Shown: in pieces, positions 48,454-60,190 of the stretch | Numbering within the stretch: position 1 is the stretch's first letter | Layout of the letters: each line of letters begins with the position of its first letter | DNA from: Verticillium longisporum | Taxonomy: Eukaryota; Ascomycota; Sordariomycetes; Glomerellales; Plectosphaerellaceae | DNA: 64,000 nt | Reading direction: 5' to 3' | Assembly: GCA_019188255.1 (NCBI GenBank) | Contig: JAETXT010000011.1 | Coordinates: forward strand, 992,001-1,056,000 | The notes under the pieces: model-generated | The model's database searches: none | What the model was told of the DNA's origin: nothing | What the model saw: the letters and a program-made list of their open reading frames with translations, nothing else | Made by a program: the position numbers and the translations under genes

Positions 48454-50107
48454 ATGGAGACTCTTTCAAAAGAAGGTCAATTATTCCTTGCTATCCAAGC
48501 TATGGACAATGACCCGAACCTAAGCGCCCGGAGTGCTGCGAGGATCTACACCGTCCCCTTAACGACGCTCCTCCGACGCCAGAAGGGCAAACCCTCCCGA
48601 CGCGAAAGCCCGCCCAATTCTGCCAAATTAACAGTACTAGAAGAGAAAACTATTGTCGAATATATCCTTGACCTAGATGCGCGATCTTACCCTCCCCGGT
48701 TGGGTGAGGTCGGAGATATGGCGAATCGCCTGCTTGCCGACCGTGACGCGCCACGCGTCGGGAAGAACTGGGCCGCAAACTTCGTCAAACGGCAACCAGA
48801 GCTCCGGACGCGTTTCTTTCGCAAGTACGACTACAAGAGGGCCCAATGCGAAGATCCGGACGCGATAAACGCGTGGTTCCGCCTCGTGCATAACATGATC
48901 GCCAAGTACGGCATCCAAGAGGCTGACATGTACAACTTTGACGAGACCGGCTTCCAGATGGGCGTTATCGCCAACGGAATGGTCGTGACCAGTTCGGAAA
49001 GACGGTCCAATGTGAAGATGAGGCAGCCAGGCAACCGGGAATGGGTTACGGTGATCCAGGGCGTTGGCGCGTTGGGTTTCTCCGTCCCGCCGTTCATCGT
49101 GGTTTCGGGCAAGTACCACCTCTCGAGCTGGTACCAGGACGACGCGATTTCTCGCGACTGGAGAATCGCAACATCTCCAAACGGCTGGACGACGAATGAT
49201 ATTGGTCTGGAATGGATTCGGCATTTTGACAGGCATACAAAGTCCCGTACTTCGGGCGGTTATCGCCTACTGATCCTGGATGGCCACGAAAGTCACCACT
49301 CGGTCGACTTCGAACTCTACTGCAAGGAGAACAACATCATCACACTCTGTATGCCTCCTCATTCGTCACATCTACTCCAGCCTCTCGATGTTGGGTGTTT
49401 TGGCCCACTAAAGAAAGCATACGGTCGGCAAATCGAGGATAGGATGAGGGCGGGTACAACGCACATCAGCAAAGAGGACTTCTTCCCGGCGTTTTCGGCT
49501 GCATTTCAGCAAGCAATGACAGAAAAACATCCAGGGAGGCTTTCGAGGAGCGGGGCTTGTCCCCCATAACCCGGAAACAGTCCTGTCAAAGCTGGATGTG
49601 AGGTTGAGGACGACGACGCCTCCGGGGACGTCCCACGGGGAGCGTGATTCTTGGGTCTCTAAGACGCCCACTAACCTGCTCGAGGCAGGTTCCCAGACTG
49701 ACTTCATCAAAGGGCGAATCTCACGCCACCAGGGAAGCTCCCCAACGTCAATTTTAGATGCTGTTGACTATCTTGCGAAGGGGACGCGGGGTGTTATGCA
49801 CCAGATCGCTCTTTTGAAGTCAGAGGTTATGATCCTTCGAGAGGAAAATGCTACACTAAGCCGACGCCGGAGGGCCAAAAAGCTACGTCTCCGGGAAGGA
49901 GGAAGCATGGCTGTAGGCGAGGGACAGGACAAGATTGCTCAGAAGGAAGTAGATATCCAGATAAAAGAGGAAACGCTGCAGAACCCGGGTCCCGCGTCGT
50001 GGTCCCAGCCGAAGAAACGATGCTGTAGCGTATGCGGGAAGACCGGCCACAACGCGAGAACTTGTCAGGTAGCTATCTCATCGTCTGCAAAAGACGAGGA
50101 GGAGTGA
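48454..50107 (+). CDS. DDE transposase with CENP-B-type N terminus and C-terminal zinc knuckle, one-base frameshift
   Basis: Cut-and-paste transposase of the Tc1/mariner superfamily, pogo/Fot branch (DDE_1). The first frame (48,454-49,569) starts METLSKEGQLFLAIQAM, has helix-turn-helix sequence typical of the psq/CENP-B DNA-binding region, and then the DDE core: D163 in YNFDETGF, D276 in LLILDGHESH, D312 in LLQPLDVGCFGPLK. The last two Asp are 35 residues apart. After an AAAAA run (49,523-49,527) the current frame ends early at 49,569. Dropping one A continues as ENIQGGFRGAGLVPHNPETV, the standard end of the family core, and then a Lys/Glu-rich coil and a CCHC zinc knuckle (CSVCGKTGHNARTC) to a stop at 50,107; total 550 aa. 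The break could be real inactivation or a base-calling error. No introns needed. Confidence 0.9.
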
Positions 50108-50164
50108 TTTTAATTGATTTACGGCGTTTGGGTTGAGGTTTTCCTCGGAATGTTTGTCGGGTCG

Positions 50165-50214
50165 GGGTGAAGTGAACCACTCGCATGGGTGAACCACTCG
50201 CTTGTGGATTACGT
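50165..50214 (-). repeat. Right terminal inverted repeat
   Basis: Inverted copy of 48,356-48,405, ending at the outer TA duplication. Carries two copies of GCGAGTGGTTCAC in inverse orientation. Confidence 0.9.
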
Positions 50215-50382
50215 TATTCTAAGTTTAATATAAATATTATAAATATACTATAATATTATTTAAATTTATAAATATTTTTATTATATTTTAAGTATATATT
50301 TATTAAATATTTATTAGATTATTAAACGATTTTTATATTATTTATTTAGATAATATCTTAATTTATTCGAGAATAAGGGAAG

Positions 50383-51913
50383 AATATATAGCTTATTTCT
50401 AATAAGTCCTTAAGAGATTTTAAGATTTTAAGCTTTTTATAAAATAATTAAAATACTTATTCTATTAAAATAAAATAGAATTCCTTAGGTTTATTATCTT
50501 TAAGGAAAATATAGTTATAGATTTAAATTATATTTAAGTAATCGCTAATTAATAACCCCTTAAATCCTTTAAGGATATATAAATATTCTTAAGATTCGCT
50601 AACTTCTATTAACGATTTATCGAAGGATATTCTAAAGTAATAATACTTTTATTAATATTATTAAAAGGAAATATTATAAAGGTTAAGAAGGGACTATTTA
50701 AATAGCTATTTAAAATATAGAAAGTATTTAAAGTATTAAAGCTTATCTTTATTATTATTATAATCTTATAATATTAGGATTATAGATTTAAAAGTTAAAT
50801 TAAGATTAATATATTAAATAATATTATTTTAAGGATCCTTAGCTAAAAATATAAGAATAATTAAAGATTTATTATTTATTATTTATAAAAGCTTTTATTA
50901 ATAGAATAATAATAGGGGATTAAGTAATAATAATTATTTATAATAATAGAAAGCTTAGAATATTAATACTATTAATTTAAAAGTATAGGTTAAATATTTA
51001 TAATATTAATTAATTATTAAGCCCTTAAAGGAATTATATTAGCCTTAATTAGAGACTTTCGAGGAAGGCTTATATAATAAATATATTAATTATCATCTTT
51101 CGATTTCGAAATTTAATATCGATTTAGGGTTATAAACTTAATTAATAATATATAGCTTATTTCTAATAAGTCCTTAAGAGATTTTAAGATTTTAAGCTTT
51201 TTATAAAATAATTAAAATACTTATTCTATTAAAATAAAATAGAATTCCTTAGGTTTATTATCTTTAAGGAAAATATAGTTATAGATTTAAATTATATTTA
51301 AGTAATCGCTAATTAATAACCCCTTAAATCCTTTAAGGATATATAAATATTCTTAAGATTCGCTAACTTCTATTAACGATTTATCGAAGGATATTCTAAA
51401 GTAATAATACTTTTATTAATATTATTAAAAGGAAATATTATAAAGGTTAAGAAGGGACTATTTAAATAGCTATTTAAAATATAGAAAGTATTTAAAGTAT
51501 TAAAGCTTATCTTTATTATTATTATAATCTTATAATATTAGGATTATAGATTTAAAAGTTAAATTAAGATTAATATATTAAATAATATTATTTTAAGGAT
51601 CCTTAGCTAAAAATATAAGAATAATTAAAGATTTATTATTTATTATTTATAAAAGCTTTTATTAATAGAATAATAATAGGGGATTAAGTAATAATAATTA
51701 TTTATAATAATAGAAAGCTTAGAATATTAATACTATTAATTTAAAAGTATAGGTTAAATATTTATAATATTAATTAATTATTAAGCCCTTAAAGGAATTA
51801 TATTAGCCTTAATTAGAGACTTTCGAGGAAGGCTTATATAATAAATATATTAATTATCATCTTTCGATTTCGAAATTTAATATCGATTTAGGGTTATAAA
51901 CTTAATTAATAAT
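50383..51913. repeat. Tandem duplication, 764-bp unit, two copies
   Basis: Copy 1 is 50,383-51,146 and copy 2 begins at 51,147, at a constant offset of 764 bp. I compared several segments across the whole unit and found no difference. The match starts at 50,383 (one base earlier differs) and runs to 51,913. The unit itself is RIP-type AT-rich sequence with no readable gene. Confidence 0.88.
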
Positions 51914-51984
51914 CTCTTAAGATAATTAAATTATATAGGGGAATAAGTATTAATAAGTAATTTATTCCTTATATTATTTAAAAA

Positions 51985-52182
51985 ATATAAAGGTATAGGG
52001 CTAAGGGCCTGAATTAGGGAAAGTAATTAGATTAGCGAATAATTAATAAGCTATTATATTAATTTTAACTTATCGAGGCTATCGAGTATAGCCTCGACTT
52101 CTCCTTTTAAACTAGGGCTTATCGCTAAAGTATCTACGATAATATAAATAGGGGTTAGGTTCCTAACGTCTAACTCCTTATA
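51985..52182 (-). repeat. LTR family A fragment, inverted
   Basis: Reverse-complement copy of the LTR at 47,279, starting with TATAAGGAGTTAGA at 52,182 on the minus strand and losing similarity near 51,985 after an ACCTTTATA word. About 198 bp remain of 260. Confidence 0.7.
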
Positions 52183-52689
52183 AAAAACTATAATTAATAG
52201 AAGATTTAATTAAGGATATTAAGCGAATTATTATAAAGATAAAGCTAAAGGATATTATAGGTAGAGCTTATATCTAAGCTATCTAGGTAATATTATAAGG
52301 ATAGAAGCTTATCCTTATATTAAGAAGATATTATAGCTTTAAGGAAAAAGGGCCTTTACCTTTTAAATAAAGGGTAATATATATTTATATTATTATAATA
52401 AATAAAATAAAGAAAAAAGCTTCTTCTTAACCTCGAAACTAAAAAGCTAAAGCTAGAAAGTTAATAGTAATTCGCTAAAGGATTAAGAAAAAGTCTAAGG
52501 AATTAATAGAATTTAGGGTTATTATTCTAGATTAATATAGGTTATATTCTATTATAAAAGAGCTTATAAAGAACGAAATAATATTAAGGCCTACTTTTAC
52601 CCTAGAATTTAAGGATTTAATGAGAGGATTATAAGCTATTAATTTAAAATACCTTTTTTAGAAAGAGAATATAAGCTGATAAGCTAGAA

Positions 52690-54060
52690 GAAAGGAAGGT
52701 TATATTATAGATAATTAAAGTATTCTCCTCTTTAAGGGATAATTAATTATCCCTATATAAGGAACGCTCTATAAAGAGCTACTTAAATAGTATTATAATA
52801 ACCCCTAAATAGGATATATAAAAGTAAATAAAACCTTTAAACTATTAATAAAGAAGTTCTATTAAGAAAATATATCTATTAATGTCTATTATTATATTAT
52901 TAAATATTTAATATATTAAAGGATTTAAGTACTTTAATATAGATTATATAGGAAGCTATAATCGCTATTACTCCTATCTTATCCTTTCTAAGAAATATCT
53001 TTCAACTTTATTATAAGCTTAAGCTTTATAGTAAAGGATAATAGCCTAGAATATAACTCTATCCTTATAATTATAGACTAATTCATAAAAGCTATTTAAT
53101 TATTAATTATATATAAGATATTAATAGCTATTAGCCTAAATACGATCTTCTATAAGGAAATAGAATATAGGTTCGGGAGCCTAGAGGGTATAATAAATAA
53201 TAAAGATAAACTCTTTATAAATAAATTCTTAGAGGAATTCCATTAAGAGAGAGCGATTTAGCGCTATTTCTCTATTATTTATTACTTTTAAATAGATAAA
53301 TAGATAAAGAGATTTTATTAAATATTAGAAAAATACCTTTACTATATTAATGATTAAGTACTAAAAGAATAATTATATTACTTAAAGAAGTAGAATTCTT
53401 ATATAATAATAATATATATAATATTATTAAAGTCTTATTATTTAAAGCTTTATATAGGTATTATTTTAGAATAATTAATTATATAGTCCTAAGAAAGGAT
53501 ATAAAGGTCTAAAGTATAAAGGAAAAGATTAAGAAGATTATAATTATTTACTAAATTATTAATAAAAACTAATAATATATAATATATATTTAAGCCTTTT
53601 ATTATAATATAAAATATATATTAAAAACCTTTAATATTAAAGATATTATAGGGCTTTCTATTAAGAACTTCTAATTTAAAGCGGATTAGAAGCTAATATT
53701 ATAATATATCTAGGTCTAGATTATTAAATAAATAAATAAATAAGCTTATTATATAATAATTCCTAAGACTTATTCTAAAATATATAATATCTTCTTTATC
53801 TCTTCCCTAGAATTATAATATAATTACTAAATCGATATTAAATAATTAGCTTATTTCCTTATATTAAAGGATAAATAGGATAAATAGGAAATCGAAGATA
53901 TTATATCTTATAAAAAGGATTAAAGGTAAAGGTTCTAGTTAGTAAAATAGGCTAAATAATTAATAGAATATAATACTTAAGAACCTAAAAGCTACCTCGA
54001 AAATATAATATAAACCTTAAAAAAGTATTAAAAGTATTAGAAATATAAATATAAATAATA
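52690..54060 (+). pseudogene. Chromovirus (Gypsy) integrase relic with chromodomain
   Basis: Reading through the decay stops gives an ordered set of Gypsy integrase blocks: a GTL.KELLK...NKTFKLL.KKFY zinc-binding region (52,710-52,900), then an integrase core resembling NSIL.IVD.FTKA (about 53,040-53,110), then a block resembling S.KDKLF..KF..EF (53,190-53,260). Further on, at 53,887-54,030, a chromodomain reads EIEDI.SYKK..., FLVKWA, then IEYNTWEPESYLEN once TAA/TAG are read as former sense codons. This order (integrase then chromodomain) is that of chromoviruses. The relic has stops throughout and no intact frame. The exact ends are uncertain. Confidence 0.7.
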
Positions 54061-56049
54061 GGATAAGTAATTAAATTCCTAAATTAATTATTAATAAATT
54101 ATTATATAAAGAAAATAAAAAAATAAAGATAAAACTCTAATATTAAGCTTTAATAGTAGTATTAATATATTAATTAAATAATATAATAATACTTTATAAT
54201 TATTATTATTAAGATATTAATTCTTTTTTATCTTTATTTAAATAAAGGAAAAACTATTCTAGGTTATTTATTTTATTTAAATTTTTAATAATTAATTTAT
54301 TAATACTTTTATTATTATTATTATTATTCTCTTTATTATTATTAATAATTTATATAATCTTTTAAGGAATTAATTAAATTCTCTTTATTAAATAATTAAG
54401 GGCTAGAGCTAGAGTAGAGCGCTTAATTAACCCTTTTAAAGTAATAATAGCTTTAGGAATAAGAGTTCGAGCTATTAATATTTCTTTAAGAGCTTCTAAA
54501 CTATTAATAATATAATAGAGTTCTTTTTAAGCCTTATAGATATAAGCTTTAGCGTTAATTACCTTCTTTTCCTTAATAATTATAAGCTTAATAGCTTTCT
54601 CTACTATTTTATACTTCTCCGCCTCTTTCTTCTTTATAATTATAGCCTCCTTCTTAATAATAATGTTCTCTTTCTTATTTATAATAAAAGCTATAATAAT
54701 TTTAATATTCTTTAAGATATAAGATAATAATTAATTAATAAAGGTATAATTTAAATAATAAGCGCTTTAAAGATATAAATAGATAGGATTATCGTTATTA
54801 AGGGTATCTATTAATAGATCGATAAGCTTAAAGTTAATAAGAAGATTCGGGCGGCCTTAGATTAGCTTAATTATATCCTCGCTATTTAGAGGGTAATTAT
54901 ATAGATCGATATATAAATAGAAGAGGGTAAGTTTAAGAATATCGGCCTTTTAATAATAAATAATATATCTAAGTTAATAAATAATAATAATTTCCTTAAA
55001 AGCTTTATAATTTAGAAGCTAAATTTATTAAAGAAGATTTAATTAATAAAAGGACGTAAAATAAAGGGCTAAGAAACTTATAGATTAGCGAAATTAAAAA
55101 GATAATAGCGAATATATAGAGGATATCTTAATAAATAAATATTATATAATTAATAAAAAGGAACCTAAAAATTTAAATATAATCTATAATATTATAGAAT
55201 TAGCTATTATTAATTAAATTAATAATAATTTTAATATTTTTTAAAATATTTAATTACTTTAGTAAAGTAAGAGAAATAATAAATATATTATTTAAATAAA
55301 TAATTATATAGAATTATACCTTTAATAGTATATATTTAATTATAAACCTCCTATTAAATAAATTAAATAACTTTATAAAAGGGCTTAAAGATCTATAATT
55401 ATTAGTTAATATAGCTAAAAGATTTAGCGAATTTATAATAAAATAAACGCCTTTATCGAATTTATATATAATATACTTAATATTAGAATAGCTACTTATA
55501 TATTTAATATCTAGTTAAGAGGCGAGCTTACTAAAATAGTATTTATAAAGGGGATTATTAGCTTTAATATTAAGGAGGTAGCGATTATAGGCCTAAATAA
55601 GCTAAGGATTATATAGGTATATATTATTAAAATAGAGAACGATATTTAATATAATACGATTAAACGTAATAGTTAATATAATTAAGGATAAGCGTAGAAT
55701 TAAGTAGATAAAGTAAGAATACGATAATTATAATAATATCGATTATTAGAAAGAAGCTAGGAATAATAAAATCTGGGAGAGTTATAAGTATAATAGAGAG
55801 AACCTTATAAGATAGGTATAATAAACTATTACTTATAAACTAATAATAAGGACTATTCTATATTATTATATATTTCTAAGTTATTATTAATATTATTATT
55901 ATTATAATTTCTATAATATATCTAACTTAACTCTATATTAAAATTACGCTAAAGGATAAGGCTCTATAAGTAATATATATTAGGGTAATAAGATATATTA
56001 GCGAAGGTATTATAAGTTCTAGGGACTAGACCTCTAAGAGGGGAGGTAA

Positions 56050-56247
56050 TATAAGGAGTTAGATATTATGAACTTAACCTTTATTTATATTATCGTAGAT
56101 ACTTTAGCGATAAGCCTAAGTTTAAAAGGAGAAATCGAGGCTATATTTAACAGCCTCGATAAATTAAAGTTAATATAATAATTTACCGATTATTCGCTAA
56201 TCTAATTACTTTCCCTAATCTAGGCCCTTAGCCTAATACCTTTATAA
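56050..56247 (+). repeat. LTR family A fragment
   Basis: Direct copy of the 47,279 LTR that begins with the same TATAAGGAGTTAG word and stops matching after ACCTTTATA, at nearly the same internal position as the inverted fragment at 51,985-52,182. Confidence 0.7.
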
Positions 56248-57039
56248 TACTTAAATAATTCTAGGGTCTTTAATATAAATACCTCTAGAGTTCGGACTAT
56301 AATTATCTCCTTAGTTTCTTAATCTAGCGATCTATTATATAGCTTAATATATATTCCTCTAAATTCTATTAAGCTATTAATTATATTAATTATAATTATT
56401 ATATTAGAAGTCGATATAACTTTATAAGGATTAATTTATTTCTCTTATTCTTAGAATATAAGAATACTACTTCCTAGCTCTAGTAACCTTAATAATAACT
56501 ATTTTATATTTAATCTATTATATATATTTAGTATATTATTAACCTTTTACTTAGTAATTATTCATTATAATTCCGCTATCGCTTTATTAATAGCTTTAGT
56601 ATATTATATTTAAGTTATTATTAATATTAAGTTAATAGTTATCCTAAGTATAGCCTTAAATATAAATAATATTAATACTAGACTATTAAGCTCGGTAATA
56701 TCGTTTATTACTTTAATTACTCCCTAGAATAGCGATTCTAGGCTCGTATTATAGGATTTAGCCTTTAAGATCTTATACGCTCTATATATTAGCTTATAAT
56801 AGCTCTTAACTTTATTTATTAATTAATAGGCCTCTATAAGGATCTAATAATAAGTTATACCTAGAAGGTATACCTCTACCCTAAATTCTATAAAAGCGAA
56901 GTTAGTTCTAGTATTAATAGTTATAATATCTAGAAGGCTTAGGTATATATCTAATTAGTACCTCTTAAGTACCTCCTATATTATATAAGCTATAAAATTA
57001 GGAATAAAAGTTATAGATTAGAATATAATATTTATATCG

Positions 57040-57130
57040 ATTATATAAAGAATAAGTTTTCTATCTAAATATATAATATCGATTAAAATCTTATAATTAA
57101 AATCGATATTTAATCTTAAAGTAAATTTAA
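57040..57130 (-). pseudogene. Copia-type integrase relic
   Basis: A minus-strand segment reads ILIDIIYLDRKLILYIIDIN, which resembles the fungal Copia integrase strand pattern VMVDVMYIDGKPVLHVVDE. Only this short block is readable; its flanks are full of stops. Confidence 0.45.
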
Positions 57131-58639
57131 AGCATTATAAAGATTTCCTTTTAATTTAATAATAATAATAGAAGCGGTTTTTAAGCTATAAAGCGTTCTA
57201 GTCTATATCGTAATTTACTCTCTAGAATAAATTCTATAATTTCTTAATTAATAGATAGCTAAAACGCTTATAAACTTAATAGAGCTTTATTTTTATTAGA
57301 AATATTATTTTATTACTCTCTATTCCTATTATATATATAATCCTTAAATTAATATAGGTTTTCGTATCTAAGAAGAACTAAGGATAGCCTTATTTATAGA
57401 ATATAGGTATATACTCCTAGAGCTCCCCGATATACTTTATTAGCTTATTATATATATTATTTAAATAGATTCCGAGATTATTTATATCTTAATATAAAGT
57501 AAGAATAGAGTATCTATTAGGATAATATAGAACGTAATTCTCTTAATTAATATTAGAATAATAATCTCCTCTATAATAGATATCGTATTTCCTATTATAA
57601 ATCTTATTCTAGCCCCTATTCCCTATTTATTAATTATTAAGCCTAGAACTAGGGCTATTAGGGCCCTAATCTATAAAGCTCTTATTATAGAAGTTAATAT
57701 TATATTTATATTAGGAATAATACTATATTATATATAAATACTATTAATCTAATATTAGCTAAATAGCTACTCTATTAGAGCTATCCTTTTAGCTTCCCGA
57801 TGATTCCTTCTAATCCTATACTAGAACGACTTATTTATTAGGAAGTATATTATATAAGTATTTATTAGTTCGCTTTTAGGATTAAACCTATATAAGTCCT
57901 CTATTCTTAGCCCTTCTAAATTTTTAGAATCTAGGCTCTTAATAAGCTCTATAGCTATTAAGAATAGATAATATCCCTTCTATTAATCCTTATATACTTC
58001 TTATATATATTTTTATTACTCCTTTAAATATTATTATTCTTTAAGAGAGTACTTTATCGATTTATAATCTAACTTAGAATATATTTAATATTTACGAATC
58101 CTAGAAGTTTATCGATTATTAATTCTATAAAACGATTATTCTCTATAATCTCCTTTTCTATTAATTTAATAATAGCTATTTCCGCCCCTATAATACTTAT
58201 TAATATAGAAGTACTTAAACGTTCTAATATTCTCTCTACTTTTAGTATACTCTTTAGCTAAGTGGATAGCGTATTAAAAGATCGCTTTAGTTTTATTAAT
58301 ATAATCTTTAGCTCTAGGACGCTTTAAACTACTTTTAGAGTATTTATATAAAGATAGGTCTCCTCCTAGAACGCTAAGCTAAGTATTCTTTAATATTATT
58401 AAAGCCTATTTAAAAAGATTTAGAGAATTTCTATTTATAGCTTTCTTATATTCTTAAGCTCTATAATAATAGAATTAAATATTATAGAGCTCTAGTCTAT
58501 ATAATATTAAGCTCTATTAATCTCTAAATTAAATTATTATTTAATTTTTAGATATATTTATTAAATTCTTATATTCTTATTTATATATTCTAAGAAGAAA
58601 ACTTATATATATTAGAGGTCTAAGGGAAAGGTATTATAT

Positions 58640-58880
58640 TGGGAAGCTATTCTCTAGGGCAGGAGGGTGCCTGGAACTAAGCTATAGGACGGAGGTGCTA
58701 GGGCATAGGCCACCTAGTATTAGGTGACCACTAGAAGCCCTAGGCGAATACCACTAATACCCCCCTATAGGCACTATCTAAGGCATATTAGCTATTAGGT
58801 CTATAAGAGTCCCCGTAGGTACCTCGTAATAGGCCTCTTTCCTAATCCTAGTACTCTAAAAATATAATCTCTTAGCTAAT
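58640..58880. other. Less AT-biased patch inside the desert
   Basis: About 240 bp with clearly higher GC than its surroundings (runs such as GGGCAGGAGGGTGCC and TACCCCCCTATAGG). No open frame or RNA fold is recognisable to me. It lies just beyond the 3' side of the Copia RNase H relic, so it may be the 3' end of that element. Confidence 0.4.
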
Positions 58881-59149
58881 TAGAAGCTTAGGATTAATAT
58901 AATAATAATAGCTAACTTAGTTTATATTAATAAAGTATAATTAATAAGTAAATTCTATATACTTCTCGAGGCTAAGGCCCTTTATAAGTATAATAATAGG
59001 TATTTTAATAGAAAGTATATAGCGAAGCTTAAAGTCGCTTATAGTAACGTATTCCTAAACCTATTTATATCGAATATCGATATAGCGAGTATATATAGTA
59101 TTAAGAGGGTTAAGGGAAATCCTTAGAATATTCTAATTATCTATTAATA

Positions 59150-60190
59150 AGATAAAAGGCCTTAGAATCTATATTTTAAAAGCTATTATAATATCTTTAA
59201 TCTAATTTAGAGTAATATTTATAAGAATAAGATTAATAAATTTAGCTTCTAAGGTATTAAGAATAATAAATTATTATTTATACGATTTCTAGGCTATAAG
59301 GCTATTAATAAAGAAGATTATATATCTTCCTATAGAAGTATAATTATAATAATCGCTATATAAGGTATCGCTTATAATAAAGAGCTTAATATTAGCGTAT
59401 TTATAATATTTAATTCTAAATAAGAAGGTACCTTTAAAGTAGCGAAATATACGCTTAATAGCTATAAAGTATTTATTAATTAGTCTACTATTCCCCTTAT
59501 AAAGCTTTAAGATATTAAAGCTAATATTAAAGCGGGTATTATAGCTAAGATAATTAAGAGTACTTATTATTTCTTAGTATTTCTTTAATATTTAAGGGTT
59601 ATATAAAATAATATCTAAAAGAAGAAGTAAAGAGCCTAAGGCTTAAGGGGTCTTAATTAGATTAGCCTTATTAAGGCTAAAGCGTTATAATATCGTTTAA
59701 GTATATTTATATTAATATAATAAAGTAAAGCCCTTCTTAGTATTATAGGTAATATATATATTAATAAACTTATTAATAATTAATATTTCTTTAAGGTTAT
59801 AGATTAATTTTAATATCTAAATAGCTCCCTTAATAGCCTTAGTAGAAGGCCTAGCGATAGTAATATTATTAATATATATTAATAGGATAACTCTAGTATA
59901 CTTATTATATAGGAGATATAGGTTCCCTATAATATAAATATAGTTTAGTTTATTTAATTTCTTAAATAGGAATTAAAATTATTAAAAAGGAGCTTCGTAA
60001 AGCTTATAAAGGGTATTATTAAAGCGATAAACTTTATTAATATTATCCTTATATCTATAAGGCTATTAGACGAATATATAAGTACTAATAGGAGTAGGGG
60101 CTACGAGAAATATATTATCGAAATTAATAATAATAAATTAAAGGTCTAAATAAGTAATAAAGGTAACGAATAAGCGGACTAAAACCGAGT
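59150..60190 (-). pseudogene. Copia reverse transcriptase / RNase H relic
   Basis: Minus-strand reading, with stops taken as decayed sense codons, gives the Copia RT-RNase H order: RLFVTFITYLDL, then NKVYRFNNTLYKL (for the family NRVCRLLKALYGL), LLIYINNITIA at about 59,850-59,890 (the active-site YVDD turned into YINN by G-to-A change), then EIISTLNYL, IAIKRIFRYFKGT and LNTLEAKFINL. Domain order is intact but the frame is broken by many stops. Gag and integrase of the same element would lie to the right (60.2-61.7 kb), where decay is stronger and I cannot read them. Confidence 0.75.

Larger units (their letters stand above)
48354..50216 (+). mobile_element. Pogo/Fot-like DNA transposon with TA target duplication
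   Basis: The 1,859-bp element (48,356-50,214) has terminal inverted repeats of about 50 bp starting ACGTAATCCACAAGCGAGTG, with two mismatches visible (positions 30 and 47). TA dinucleotides flank both ends (48,354-48,355 and 50,215-50,216). Each TIR contains GCGAGTGGTTCAC twice in direct orientation, so four copies in the element, likely transposase binding sites. The body has normal GC content and codon use, in sharp contrast to the RIP-type sequence on both sides. It must have inserted after that sequence decayed and has itself escaped mutation. Confidence 0.92.

Noticed and set aside
50383..51913. CRISPR-like or satellite array
   Set aside because: Only two long identical units with no short regular repeat-spacer pattern, in a eukaryotic genome.
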